Source of the DNA: Odontocerum albicorne | Taxonomy: Eukaryota > Arthropoda > Insecta > Trichoptera > Odontoceridae | Reading direction: 5' to 3' | Length of the DNA: 64,000 bases | NCBI GenBank assembly: GCA_949825065.1 | Contig: OX463862.1 | Location: 19,523,118-19,587,117, forward strand | Shown: in pieces, positions 10,130-21,339 of the stretch | How positions within the stretch are numbered: the first letter of the stretch is position 1 | Layout: each line of letters starts with the position of its first letter | Made by a program: the position numbers and the translations under genes | The notes under the pieces: model-generated | What the model was told of the DNA's origin: nothing | The model's input: only the letters and a program-made list of their open reading frames with translations | Databases searched by the model: none

Positions 10130-10650
10130 GGTTGACAAAGAGAACAAAGCGCCCGAGTTTTCCATCGCAACATATTATACATAGTTCGCTTCTTCTACAT
10201 CCATACACATTTTTATACAACTCCTACTTTATCTCTAACTTTTAACATTTACTTCTTTCAAAGTTTAATTCACTTGATCCGACCATATTTTACTTGATCT
10301 GCCTCTACTACGACTTCTCAAGTTTGCACTATATATTTGTTTTGTTAGTATTTTTTCATTCATTCATTTTACATGCCCAAACCATCTCAGAGTGTTCTTC
10401 TACATCTAACTCAACACATCAGCCTTAAGTACACATTCATTCCTAATCACTTCATTTATTAATTTCATACATTGTCCCCCCATGTATTCTTCTCAGTGTA
10501 CGCATTTTTATAGCATTTATTTGTCTTCTTTCAGCCTTTTTCCGCATCCACGTTTCACTTCCATACATCAAAGTTGGTACCAAAATACTCTTATGGACCA
10601 TCATCTTAACATATTTCAATACTGTCTGGTTCAACTATACACGTTTTAGT
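10130..10650 (-). pseudogene. decayed LINE reverse-transcriptase C-terminus, inverted
   Basis: The open piece at 10452-10634 reads MVHKSILVPTLMYGSETWMR, then RQINAIKMRTLRRIHGGTMY. LVPxLLYGSETWxxxxxxxxxINAxEMRxLRRxxGxT is the hallmark block after the RT domain in RTE-type and related insect LINEs. Further 5' on the minus strand come TGAGATGGTTTGGGCATGTA (LRWFGHV, unexpanded), GxxR..SR blocks and a decayed end near 10130. Confidence 0.75.
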
Positions 10651-10734
10651 GCTGTATATTGTAACATTACATTGTTACAATATAATAATTATACTTTACA
10701 TACATACAACCAATCACGGCGCTTCTCTATCGAT

Positions 10735-11180
10735 GTAGATATAATGGACAGAGCACCAGACTTTCCTGTCGCAACACACATTTTTGCTTCCTCCACATCC
10801 ATACACATTCTGATGCAACTATACACTATTTTCAATACACTATTTTCTATAAATTTATTTATTTCAAAATATCATTCACATAAACTAACCACACTTCTCT
10901 TGGTCTTCCTATCACATTGTATATTTGTTTCGTTAGTCTTCATTCATTCGTTCTACATGCCCAAATCTTCTCAGCGTGCTTTTCTTCATCTTACTTAATA
11001 CATCAGCCAAAGGTTCACTTTCATATCTAATCACTTCATTCCGTATTCTATCATCCATTGTCACCCCATGTTTTATACTTAGTACACGTTCTACGTGCCC
11101 AAACTAACCCTTAGTACTATTTTTGATCTTACTTAGTACATCAACTTTTATTTCACATTCATCCCTTATGAGTTTATTCA
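10735..11180 (-). pseudogene. second decayed LINE C-terminus, inverted
   Basis: Repeats the landmarks of the neighbouring copy in the same order (GACAGAGCACCAGACTTTCC tail, CCTCCACATCCATACA, TCATTCGTTCTACATGCCCA, CACTTTCATATCTAATCAC). It is more degraded and has two partial copies of the 'TACATGCCCAAA' segment. No useful frame remains. Confidence 0.5.
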
Positions 11181-11830
11181 GTTCGAATGTTAATTTATTC
11201 AATCAAATAAGGTTCTAGTATATAATTAGTTATTGTTATTAATTTCTTACTGTGTTTAATTAATTTATAAGTTCATTCGGTTTCAATGTTAGTTTATTCT
11301 ATCAAACAAGGTTCTAGTATATTATTAGTTATTGTTATTAATTTCTTACTGTGTTTAATTAATTTATGAGTTCATTCGGTTCGAATGTTAATTTATTCTA
11401 TCTAACAAGGTTCTTTTATATAATTAGTTATTGTTATTAATTGCTTACTGTGTTTAATTAATTTATGAGTTCATTCGGTTTGAATGTTAATTTATTCTAT
11501 CAAACAAGGTTCTATTATATTATTAGTTATTGTTATTAATTTATTACTGTGTTTAATTAATTTATGAGTTCATTCGGTTCGAATGTTAATTTATTCTATC
11601 AAACAAGGTTCTATTATATAATTAGTTATTGTTATTAATTGCTTACTGTGTTTAATTAATTTATGAGTTCATTCGGTTTGAATGTTAATTTATTCTATCA
11701 AACAAGGTTCTATTATATTATTAGTTATTGTTATTAATTTATTACTGTGTTTAATTAATTTATGAGTTCATTCGGTTCGAATGTTAATTTATTCTATCAA
11801 ACAAGGTTCTATTATATTATTGGTTATTGT
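11163..11830. repeat. 99-bp satellite (about 7 copies)
   Basis: GAGTTCATTCGG marks recur near 11270, 11369, 11467, 11566, 11665 and 11763, a period of 98-99 bp. The unit contains GAATGTTAATTTATTCTATC, AAACAAGGTTCTA and TAGTTATTGTTATTAATT. Copies alternate between two subtypes (TTGCTTACTG versus TTTATTACTG), a hint of dimer-wise amplification. Confidence 0.93.
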
Positions 11831-11960
11831 TATTTATTTTAATCAAACACTGTTTATTCCACTTTTTTGTAACGGTATAACCCTACCGGTTTCAAGGATT
11901 TCACCTCATCTTCAGGGAAGCATAAACAAGACTCTTTGTGAGCACAAACACACAACTTTG
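11831..11960 (+). mobile_element. single arm of the foldback element family
   Basis: ATCAAACACTGTTTATTCCA, CTTTTTTGTAACGG, ACCCTACCGGTTTCAAGG and CTCATCTTCAGGG match one arm of the palindromic element at 48111-48340. The second arm is absent. It joins directly to the last unit of the 99-bp array. Confidence 0.7.
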
Positions 11961-12260
11961 GGAGCACAAACATTCGTTCTACATTCCTAAAACATTACTT
12001 CATCTTACTCAATACAATAGAATTAGTTTATATTCATCCCTTATCACTTCATTCCTTATTCTGTCCTACATATCCCCCCCTCACCCCCACACATTATTCT
12101 TAGTGCATTAATCGCCTCCACGTCCACGTTTCTATAGTATTAATTAGATCAGTATTTTTCCGCGCCCACGTTTCACTGACATCAAAGTTGGTACTAAAAC
12201 ATTGATGTGGGCTATCATCTTAACATATTGTGTTACTGTCCGGTTCGAGTTCAAAGTTTT
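11961..12260 (-). pseudogene. decayed LINE C-terminus, inverted
   Basis: Carries the same ordered landmarks as 10370-10650 (TTCGTTCTACAT, CCCTTATCACTTCATTCC, CACGTTTCACTGACATCAAA, TTGGTACTAAAACATTGATG, TACTGTCCGGTTCGA), with many substitutions. Confidence 0.5.
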
Positions 12261-12845
12261 AGTGCCCCGTTGACTTATTTTTCTATCGCTATACGCCTGG
12301 ATATATCTGGAAAAATACTTTATTTTTCATTCATTCATTCGTTCATTATTGTTGTGCAATATTTTATAGTTCACCTATATCTATAGTATTGATACATTCA
12401 ACTATATGTGCTAGTGATATTGCTAACATTATTTGAAAACTAATCAAGAATAAAAATCTTTTTAAATATGTACATAAATGATTTATTAATGAAAAGATAA
12501 AACAAACACATTCGTAACAAAATAAACAAATAATAAATAACCTGTCCACAATTACTGAAATAACTTTTTTTTTATTAATATAACGTTATACTTGTCTTTT
12601 TGCTGCTTCGTACTGTCTTGTTACTAGTTGCTACTTGTGATTGACGCGATCGTCTCTTCCTTTTAGCATCTGTAGCTCTTACTGCAACCATCTTATCATT
12701 TTTATCCATAATATTAAAAGTCTATAATCCTCCAAAACAAAATTTTGTCTCGCAAAAACAATCAAAAAGCTTTTAAGTTTATTTTAAACAAGTTAAACCC
12801 CTTTCCGGACCGAAACTGGTTTTAATAATGTACAATAATGGTCTT
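12261..12845. other. unassigned sequence
   Basis: No supported gene. A minus-strand frame at 12575-12709 encodes 44 basic Ser/Arg/Lys-rich residues but has no homology that I recognise. Confidence 0.3.
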
Positions 12846-13422
12846 TATACTAGAGAAAAATGTAGCATGATCCCTGTGATAGTTCACAAATTTGCCCCAA
12901 TATAACCTTGTAACGACGTTCAGTAATTTTAATTATTTTATCAACTTTAATATAAGCCTCGATTCTAATAAATAGCAAGTTATTTAGGTAAATAAATTAC
13001 ATGAAACTAACAATAATGACAAATTAACACATCTTGTTACAAATTAGCAAAAATGTGGCAATTTGTTAAAATCAAATAATATTTGGATACGTTTGTCAAA
13101 AGTCACTACGTTAGTCTGCATTGACTAGGGATGGGGTATACGATAATTGGATTTTCGATTTTTTTATACCTAAAATTTAATGTTCGTAATTAGTATTAAT
13201 TCATAGTGCATCTTGGCCTATTTCAAGATGGATACAAATCATACAATACATTAGAAAGTCAGTATAATGAAAATTAGGAATTAAAACGTCAGTTCAGAGA
13301 AAAACAATTTTTTGATTTATAAAAAAAGATTAGATTTGTAAAAATAAAACGATTTTACACAATCCCATTGAGACATTACATTTCAAACATCACAGGGACC
13401 ATCCTACATTTTCTCTAGTATA
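12846..13422. mobile_element. inverted-repeat MITE (larger copy)
   Basis: Left end TATACTAGAGAAAAATGTAG and the reverse complement of the right end TATACTAGAGAAAATGTAGG agree over about 35 bp, continuing into ATG-TCCCTGTGATA. The interior keeps TCAGTAATTTTAATTATTTT and AATAGCAAGTTATTTAGGTA, which also occur, in inverted order, in the 219-bp element at 35305-35523. No coding frame. The superfamily is unknown; flanking TA would suit Tc1/mariner. Confidence 0.7.
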
Positions 13423-13622
13423 GTATAATATGAATAAATTGAAACTCGAGTATACATATAATTAACAGAAAACTTGAAACTGTTAACCAAATTAATTTAT
13501 TTACATAGTAACAATATAAACCGAATGACAGTTTTAACGAGTATGTAAGTCTTGCAATTAAGCGATATTATTTATACTCTTAGTTAAGGCATTAATTAAC
13601 GTTGTGGATTTAAATAAATTTT

Positions 13623-13689
13623 AATTTGTTTTATCAAACACTGTTTATTCCACTTAAAGTTGAATAAACAGTGTTGGATAAAACAAATT
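13623..13689. mobile_element. minimal foldback copy
   Basis: AATTTGTTTTATCAAACACT...CCACTT faces AAG..GAATAAACAGTGTTGGAT..AACAAATT. This is a 67-bp near-perfect palindrome made only of the outer arms of the element at 48111-48340, so the centre has been deleted. Confidence 0.75.
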
Positions 13690-14153
13690 TAAGTGATATT
13701 ATTTATAAATATTAGAAGAATCTAACATTACAGTTTTATTGTTTTAAAATTTATATTTTACTGTTCAACGGTTAACTCGCCTCCTCATAAAATATTATTT
13801 GCTCTTTTATACTTGATACATTTTTTTGAATCACCATTTATCATAAATTTCATCAACCCAGGGGGGATGAGTCTTTCAACCTCGAGCTCGCAGGTTCGAT
13901 TCTTGTCAGTATCCATATTTTAAAATGTTTTTAGTTTGGTTTTGACTTCTCGATACTTTAAAAAATAAACTTACGTACACGGGCAAATCAATATTTAATT
14001 AATTATAGTCTATTCGTAAACTAGACCTCTACAGTGTTAAAGGCAACTGTTGAAAAACATAATTATTGATTAAAAATTACTTTTGACAGATGTTAATAAT
14101 TGAACTAAGCAATCATGCAGTACAACATGAAGTAGCTTACCTATCCTGTAGTA
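13690..14153. other. unassigned, with a possible tRNA-like box B
   Basis: Contains CAGGTTCGATTCTTG at about 13891-13905, close to the internal Pol III box B. No matching box A or tRNA fold is evident, so I do not call a SINE. Confidence 0.25.
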
Positions 14154-14262
14154 CAGAGGTCTCCAAACTACGGCCCGTGAGCCAACACCGGCCCGCGAAC
14201 ACCACCAATCCGGCCCGCGGTAGCGGCCCCGATATGCCCGGTATCCGGCCCATCATAGTTTC
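14154..14262 (+). mobile_element. hAT left end, broken
   Basis: CAGAGGTCTCCAAACTACGG and the GGCCCG-rich stretch to GATATGCCCGGTATCCGGCC match the hAT copies at 5896 and 8410. Similarity stops at ATAGTTT and no right end follows. Confidence 0.8.
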
Positions 14263-15126
14263 ATCGAAGATCTCAATTTCACCAATCTCCGTTTCATCGC
14301 AGATCTTCATTTCATCACATTTTCACTTAATCGCAGATTGCGAATCTCATCTGCAATCTCCAGGTTCAATCGAACCTTTGTAAGTTTTTTATAAATAATT
14401 TCCACCGGTGTACTGTGTAACAAAGAAAATTCATGATATTATAAGCTAACACCAGAGCCGGTGCGATGTATTTTGGCGTTTAAGACACCCATTCAAAAAC
14501 GCACCAACGTAACAAATTAGTAAAATTATTATAATATTAATCTCTTATTTAAAAAAATACAGTTTTAGACTTTCTAAAAGAATTTGCCACCACCCCCGGC
14601 TCAAAAAATGGGGAAATTGAAGACATAACAAACACATAGTCACTTGAGCCCATAACATAAATCAACGAATGAAAATTGAAATGTCTAACATTTATAAAAC
14701 TTTATTTTTCGAGTTTTGAGCTCGGCAATTATTAATCAATTAGAATTGATTTTGTTTTTTATAAAATTTTCAATAGCAAGAATAGTTGTATCTGGTAATC
14801 TCGACTAGATCTCAGGTGTTTTTTTTTGATAATTTGTATTTTTTCTCTCAATTATTTTATGCATTTTTCTTTTTTGTCGTTTTTTTTGCCCCCTTTGAAT
14901 TTCACGTCCAAGATTATTGCCTCAGTTGTCTCACTTTGGTTTCGGCTCTGTTTACACCATTAAGTTTTCTCGAGATCGATTTTAATTCAATCTCTTTTTA
15001 TCCGAATCAATTTTTGTACGAACTCCTAATTATATAAGCAGTATTTGTGTAAATACATAAATAGCATAATGTTTGTGTAACTACATAAACAGCATAGTAT
15101 ATGTGATATAATGTATGACAATATCC
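14263..15126. other. unassigned sequence
   Basis: Short local duplications of TTTCATCGCAGATC at 14263-14330. An 83-codon plus frame at 14786-15037 is T-rich and hydrophobic with no motif; not called. Confidence 0.3.
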
Positions 15127-15185
15127 AGAATCTAGTGGTAGAGCGCTTGTCTGGCATTCGTGGGTTTTGTGTTAGATTCCCGAAT
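15127..15185 (+). mobile_element. tRNA-derived SINE head
   Basis: TCTAGTGGTAGAGCGCTTGT resembles a tRNA D-arm/box A, and GTTAGATTCCCGAATG about 38 bases on resembles box B and the T-arm. The acceptor stem does not close, so this is a SINE promoter or tRNA pseudogene, not a working tRNA. It lies just beyond the end of an inverted LINE remnant. Confidence 0.5.
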
Positions 15186-15214
15186 GTAACCAAAATTGGT
15201 ATATATATTACATA

Positions 15215-15690
15215 ATAATACCATATACACACCTGCACATCCTTTCCATGTCGAAGTAGGCAGACAGGACAAAGCACCAGACTTTACCTCTTCCACATCC
15301 GTACATCTTTTCATACAACCCATACAATTTCTCTGTCTTGGCCAATTTTCTTACAAAATATAATTTGCTTGTTGGTCTTCAACTACAACTTGTTTGGTCT
15401 TCTATGTCTACGCTTTCCTCTCACATGTACTGTATTTGTTGTATTCGTCTTTTTCCATTAATTCTTTCCACGCGCCAAAACCATTGCTTGTGCTCTCCAT
15501 TCTACTAAATACATCAGCTCTAAATTCTAATTTATCCCTACACACTTCCATATTTTGTCAAAATTTGTCATCCCATGATTCATCTCAGTACACGCATTTC
15601 TACACCATTTATTTATTCGGCTCCATTTAGTATTTTTCCACGTCCACGTTTCACTCCAATACATCAATCAAAGTTGATACTGAAATGTCA
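15215..15690 (-). pseudogene. decayed LINE reverse-transcriptase C-terminus, inverted
   Basis: The minus strand contains MGCMKRCTDVEEVKSGALSC, matching the RRxCMKRCxDVxEAK end of insect LINE ORF2. Upstream (towards 15690) are the CACGTTTCACT..ATACATCAA..AGTTGATAC landmarks shared with 10560-10590. The frame is broken many times. Confidence 0.6.
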
Positions 15691-15959
15691 CAGACTCAAG
15701 CAGATTGATCATTGAGATTCGTAAGGTCGGGTTTGCTTCATGGGGACGAAACATTCATCCTTAATCAAGTTAACACTTAGAAATGTTATGATGATTTTAA
15801 AATATGCTTTACCCGAAATATGGACTAGGAAATTTCGATAATCTGTCTGGGTTTAACAAAACATGGGAATATGGTAATAATGAAAGGTAGATTCGCATCA
15901 TATAGATATTCTAAATCTGGTACTAACACAAAATGTGGCACTATAAGATATATAATCGA
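15691..15959. other. unassigned sequence
   Basis: No recognised feature. Confidence 0.4.
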
Positions 15960-17400
15960 ATACAATTTAAGAATTTTTTGCAAGGGTAGTAAAAACACTG
16001 AACATAGTTGCACCAAAATATATATTTTTCATATACAAAGATTCTTGCTGAAAACAAGTTACACCAAAATATACATTATAGATTAGGGTCCGAACAATAG
16101 AAAATGTGGTTACGCCATAATATACATCAAATATAAAGTATCTTATTAAAGTGGTTACAAAAAACATAAGAATAAAAAGGTTGTATCAAAAGTCAGGTTA
16201 TCAAACGCAAAGATTCTTGCTAGGATGATAAAATATAAGACGATTACACCAAAAGTTAGGTTATCAAACGCAAAGATTCTTTGGAAGATGATAAATTATT
16301 ATACATTATTACTCTAAAAGATAGATTATCAAACGTAAAGGTTCTTACTAGAATGATAAAACATTAAACATTATTACTCCAAAACATAGATTATCAAATG
16401 CAAAGATTCTTTGTAGGATGATAAATCATCTAATAGTATCACTATTCCAAAAGACATTATCAAACGCAAAGGTTCTTGCTAGTATGATAAAACATTAAAC
16501 ATTATTACTCCAAAAGACAGATTATCAAATGCAAAGATTCTTTGTAGGATGATAAATTATCTAGTAGTATTACTACTCCAAAAGACATTATCAAACGCAA
16601 AGGATCTTGCTAGTATGATAAAACATTAAACATTATTACTCCAAAAGACAGATTATCAAATGCAAAGATTCTTTGTAGGATGATAAATTATCTAGTAGTA
16701 TTACTACTCCAAAAGACATTATCAAACGCAAAGGATCTTGCTAGTATGATAAAACATTAAACATTATTACTCCAAAAGACAGATTATCAAATGCAAAGAT
16801 TCTTTGTAGGATGATAAATTATCTAGTAGTATTACTACTCCAAAAGACATTATCAAACGCAAAGGATCTTGCTAGTAAGATAAAACATTAAACATTATTA
16901 CAAAAAAGATAGATCATCAAATACAGAGGTTCTTGCTTGTGTAATAACTCTAAAAGTTGCACTTAAAGATAAGATATCAAATACATAGATCTTAGGATAG
17001 TAAAAACGAGTATAATTGCATCAAAATATATACTATACAAAACTCAACAAAGATTGGTTGTTGCACTAGTAAGTGTAGTAAAAAAGCTTACTAAAATATA
17101 TGTATTTTCAAATAGCGAGGTTCATGCTAGAGGAGTGAAAAAGGTTCATGCTAGAGGAGTAACTCTGAAAGATGTTTCTTTAAAAGAAATATCAAATACA
17201 TATTATACACGTAGGTCCTAGTTAGAATAGTAAAAAAATTAAATATGTTTGCACCAAAAGATAACTAAGGTTTTTGGTAGGGTCGTAAAAACTCTTAAAT
17301 AAGGTTGCACTTAAAAAAGACTTTTCAGTACAAAGGTTCCTAGTAGTATATAGTAAAAGAACAAGGATAAGGCTGCACTAAATAAAGTTGTTTAATATAC
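15960..17400. repeat. satellite of 65+66-bp dimers (131-bp period)
   Basis: The core at 16190-16960 alternates two related units: one with CAGATTATCAAATGCAAAGA and TTTGTAGGATGATAAATTAT, the other with CATTATCAAACGCAAAGG and TTGCTAGTATGATAAAACAT. CATTATTACT marks at 16369, 16500, 16631, 16762 and 16893 give an exact 131-bp dimer period. Both sides (15960-16190 and 16960-17400) are older, diverged monomers with TCTTGCTAG and (A)CACCAAAA landmarks. Confidence 0.92.
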
Positions 17401-17406
17401 ACGTTA

Positions 17407-17500
17407 AGGCATCATTTCTCAACCTGTGGGGGGTGTGCGTTATCATAAATAATCAAGGGTTGCGAAAATAAAAGGAAGATTGCAATTTCTGAGAAAAAAC
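17407..17500 (+). mobile_element. possible hAT terminus
   Basis: CATCATTTCTCAACCTGTGG followed by a G-rich stretch resembles the CAGxGxTTCTCAACCTGTGG end of hAT elements. No opposite end or duplication was found. Confidence 0.35.
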
Positions 17501-17799
17501 TAAGTAATACATTTATTTTTCTAAAAAAAATGCTATGGTGTCCGCAGTTTCTTTGAGGTAGGGGCGCAGAGCTAAAAAGATTGATAAACAATGCGTTACG
17601 GTAAAAATACATGAAATATGATTACACAGGAACATTCCCAATTATACCAAATAAAAGAAGGGTTCCTGGAGGAATAAAAGAGTCTGGTATCACATACAGG
17701 TCATTTAACAAATCTGTTTGTTTAACGGATAGATATAATTTTAAGGTAGTATAACTTTGAGGTCGAATAGATATAACTTTGAGGAGGTTATGACTTTAC

Positions 17800-18435
17800 C
17801 TACCTGGGATCCACCATAACTAAGGAAAATGAAGAACACATAGAGATCAAACGAAGGATTGCGACAGGAAACAAAACATTATACTCTCTTCTCCCAGTGC
17901 TTAAATGAAGAAGTATCCACAGAAAAACAAAAATCACCATAATTAGGACAGTAGTGACATACGGGTGCGAATCGTGGACGATGACAGCAAGATCCGCAGA
18001 GATGCTGGACACGTTTAAGAGGAGTGTTACATAAAATGCTGGAGCCCGTGAACGATGGCGAAACCTGGAGAATAAGATACAACGATGAGCTGTATAACAT
18101 ATATAAAGCTCCCAGGTTCTCTGTACATGCCAGACTGAGCAGGCTGAGATGGGCTGGGTATGTGCAGAGAATGCCGTCATCACGGGTACCTAAGAGGATC
18201 CTTGAGGGGCATCCGGGCGGAAGAAGAAAGGTCGGTAGACCTAGGCTGGGACAGGAGGATGACGTGAAAAAGGATGCGGCCCAACTACTACAAGCGACAG
18301 ATTGGAGGGCCGCGGCGGGAGACAGGAGGAGATGGAGGCGAGGATTGCTGGAGGCCAAGGGAGACAGGAGGAGATGGAGGCGAGGATTGATGGAGGCCAA
18401 GGCCCGATATGAGCTGTAGAGCGATCGAAGAAGAA
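17800..18435 (+). pseudogene. RTE-type LINE reverse-transcriptase C-terminus
   Basis: An early frame reads TIIRTVVTYGCESWTMTARS and then shifts. The frame at 18024-18419 reads MLEPVNDGETWRIRYNDELY, LSRLRWAGYVQRMPSSRVPK and GGRRKVGRPRLGQEDDVKKD. These are consecutive blocks of RTE-type ORF2 C-termini (xxYGCESWTxT; WRxRYNxELYxLY; RLRWAGHVxRM; GRRxxGRPxLRWxDxVxxD). A 36-bp piece (GGAGACAGGAGGAGATGGAG) is duplicated near the end. The (GAA)n-rich 3' end at 18425-18440 is probably the element tail. Enzymatic domains are missing (5'-truncated). Confidence 0.85.
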
Positions 18436-18440
18436 GAAGT

Positions 18441-18645
18441 TTGTTTTTCGGAATAATTAAAATATACCGGAATACATTAGCAATTAAATAAAGTTAAAAT
18501 AAAACTCAGTGTCTTCATATGTTAGAATTATTTTGTATCAAAATATTAAAGGTTGGTCACTTGGAAAATTCTAATGAAATATATCAATTGCACCTAAGCT
18601 TTCATCTCGTAATATACGAACTCCATGATATCATATGGATAGGCA
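18441..18645. other. unassigned sequence
   Basis: No recognised feature. Confidence 0.4.
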
Positions 18646-18727
18646 GTGTAAACAGGTATCGGTAATTAAGGAAGTGTAAACAGGTATCGGTAATTAAGGA
18701 AGTGTAAACAGGTATCGGTAATTAAGT
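18646..18727. repeat. 28-bp tandem repeat, three copies
   Basis: GTGTAAACAGGTATCGGTAA plus TTAAGGAA occurs three times head to tail with almost no divergence, so it is recent. Confidence 0.95.
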
Positions 18728-18809
18728 AAAGAAAAACACTTAATAATGCTAATAATGTTCACGTTCAATAAAAGCATAATTGATAGTTCATTTTGTTCAT
18801 TTTTTTCAG

Positions 18810-18997
18810 ACATCGTGTGCATAATGCCAAAACCCCTCAGATATAAAGACTTCCAAGCGATCTACGTCACAGAACAGACGGCCATCCACTACGAAGTCGT
18901 CAGCGTAGTCTTCCATTACCAGCAGATGGACGAGCATGGTCTGAGGGAGGAGTACTGCTTATATATTTGTGTATGTAATAAAGTTCTTGTGGCTTAA
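18810..18997 (+). pseudogene. exon-like open frame after a splice-acceptor signal
   Basis: A pyrimidine tract ending TTTTTTCAG (AG at 18808-18809) precedes a frame reading DIVCIMPKPLRYKDFQAIYV and then about 28 residues ending MDEHGLREEYC. The DNA over 18815-18955 is clearly richer in G+C than its surroundings and looks codon-like. TAA stops the frame at 18995-18997, and AATAAA lies at about 18977. I do not recognise the protein. It stands directly upstream of the decayed acidic repeat region and, like the exon-like blocks at 25859 and 28659, it begins with GAC or AC after the acceptor. It could be a real terminal exon or a relic. Confidence 0.35.
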
Positions 18998-19059
18998 ACA
19001 ACCAGAAGCAATCCTAATTAACATTCCTATAGAACATACGAGTTAAACGGTGTATAATT

Positions 19060-21310
19060 ATTCTTTAGAGTTAGGCACGATCTTGGACGAAGGCGTACTA
19101 TTGTGTGAACATCTATTTGTAAGTCCTGAGCCGTCAGAATATAGTGAAAGTGGTAATGAAAGTGAGAAGGAAAGCGAATGGTAAAATTATGGTGATCCCA
19201 ATGATGAAACGAATGAGCCTAAAATGAAAAACTGAAGATGATGGAGGTACCCATGAAGGGAATGATTCTGGAGAGACTGAGGGAGAGAATGACCCTAGCG
19301 GTACAGGTGAAGAGATGACTCTGGATGTACGAATGATTTTGATAAAGGAAATGCCAGTGTCACGAATGATTGAGGAAACTAATTAACGGACTGCAGAGAT
19401 GAGTGATGAGAAAGGTAGATTGATCGAATATCAGTGAAAAAATCACGAACACGAATCAAAAGTGGATTGTAAGTCTAATTCCTCTGAAGAAAATTAAAGA
19501 GAATGAATATTGTGAAGGGAATGATAGTGGAATGCATGCTAACTCTAATAAAGGTGATAATTGTGCAGCTGACACTGAACACCGTTGCTCAAGGAAGGAA
19601 TGTCCGCATGTATTTGAGGATGGCTCTTGAGACTGAAATAACCGACAGTAATTTGAGTTTATCTAACTATTGAGCAGTGCTTAATATTTTATTCGAGTCA
19701 AAGGACACTTGCGATGAAGGTGAACTTCTATTCAAATATTTGTTAAAAGGTATTGAACCATCGGGATATAATTAAAGTGGTCATGTAAGATAAGAAAAAT
19801 ACGAAAGTACCTACATATTATTGCCAACCCAATGTTCACATTCAAGTGGGGGCAATCTTCTTCAATCTACCTATTAAATATAAACAACAATAATTCAACA
19901 AAACTGAAAACTTATAAGATTAAGGTTCTTCCACGCGAACATCTGTTTGAAGATCGCAAACTATCAGAAGATACTGAAAGTTATAAAAGATGAAGATACA
20001 CATAGTCAGCCAAATATTTCAACGACCAGAAACAATCACGTCTGATCTGATTGACATAAAGCTTGCGAACAAAATGGTTACAACGATTCATTTAAGATAA
20101 TGTAAATAACTCGGGATAAAGACTTTATTACTTCTATACAAATATCTGACACGAAGCAATCTCTTATAATCCATATATTAAGCATACGAATGAAACAGTG
20201 TGCAATTATTCCTAAAAGTCAAAAATAATTTTGGACGTAGGTGAACTTTTTGACGAACATCTGTTTGAAGATCGCAAATTATCAGAAGATAATGAAAGTT
20301 CTTAAAGATGAAGGTACACATAGTCAGCCTAATATTTAAAGATGAAGGTACACATAGTCAGCCTAATATTTAAACTAGCAGAAACAATTACGCCTGATCT
20401 GATTGACATTAAGCTTGCGAGCAAAATGGTTACAATTATTCATTTAAGATAATGTAAATAAATAACTTGGGATAAAGACTTTCTACACGAACATGTAGTT
20501 GAAGGTGGCAAACAATCGGAATATAATGATTGTGATCACCGAGTTAAATAAGAAGAGAAACTACAAATTGTAATGAACCCCGATATTATTCACATACCAC
20601 CAGAACCAATCTCATATATGTTAGTCTACACACTCAGCATACCAGCGAAACACTTGTAGTGATCCCCTTAAAGTGAAATATTTTGGATAAAGGGGAACAT
20701 CTATATGAAACGCAAACTGTTGGAATATAACCAAAGTGGTCGAGGAAGTTAAGGAAGAGAAAGCTCAAATAACCAAAATTCAACAAAACCTATTTTCAAC
20801 CATGCGTGTACTAACAGTTCCACTCACAATCAACAGATAGTAGTAATGAATCCCGATGTTCACATAAGACCAGAAACAATATCATATAGTCTGCAGATTT
20901 AGCTTATAAACTAAATAGTTACAATTATCCCGTGTGAAAGATTATTTTAAACGAAGGTGTATATACGAACATGTGGTTGAAAGTCGCAAACCATCGAAAT
21001 ATAACGAACGTGGTCACGTAAGTTAAAAAGAAGAGAAGGCACTAATTGTAAAAAGTCCTGATATTCCACATACGACCAGAACCGATCAGTCTACGTATTC
21101 AGTCTACCAAAGCGACATTTGCAATGATCCCCTTAAAGTGAAAGATGATTTTAAACAGAAGTGTACCTCTCTATACCATTATCTATAAACAAGGTTGTAA
21201 ACCAATGTAATATAATGAAAAGTTAAAAAGAAGGTAAAGGGCAAATGATCATTAACCCGACATTCCCAAACCACAGTTCTTAAAAAACTACCTATTAAGT
21301 ATACAAGTGA
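19060..21310 (+). pseudogene. decayed acidic repeat-protein region (about 250-bp units)
   Basis: Pieces in changing frames read as acidic protein: LGTILDEGVLLCEHLFVSPE, PSEYSESGNESEKESEW, NDSGETEGENDPSG, DDSGCTNDFDKGNASVTND. A recurring segment (TTGGACGAAGGTG..GAACAT..TGTTTGAAG..CGCAAA..TCAGAATATAATGAAAGTGG..AAGAAGAGAA) can be followed near 19080, 19710, 19925, 20225, 20475, 20680, 20945 and 21140, about eight diverged copies. Stops and shifts interrupt every copy. No family recognised. The repeated coding-like pattern suggests tandem paralogues or internal repeats of one vanished gene. Confidence 0.45.
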
Positions 21311-21339
21311 AACTGTGTAAAGATGATTTTATATGTTTT

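Noticed and set aside
12575..12709. 44-codon basic minus-strand frame (MDKNDKMVAVRATDAKRKRR...)
   Set aside because: It is short, with no homologue recognised and no promoter or conservation evidence. Kept only as a note.
15127..15185. Functional tRNA gene
   Set aside because: Box A- and B-like blocks are present but the acceptor and anticodon stems do not pair, so it is better explained as a SINE head.
17879..18400. 173-codon minus-strand frame
   Set aside because: It is antisense to the LINE reverse-transcriptase C-terminus, whose plus-strand motifs are clear.
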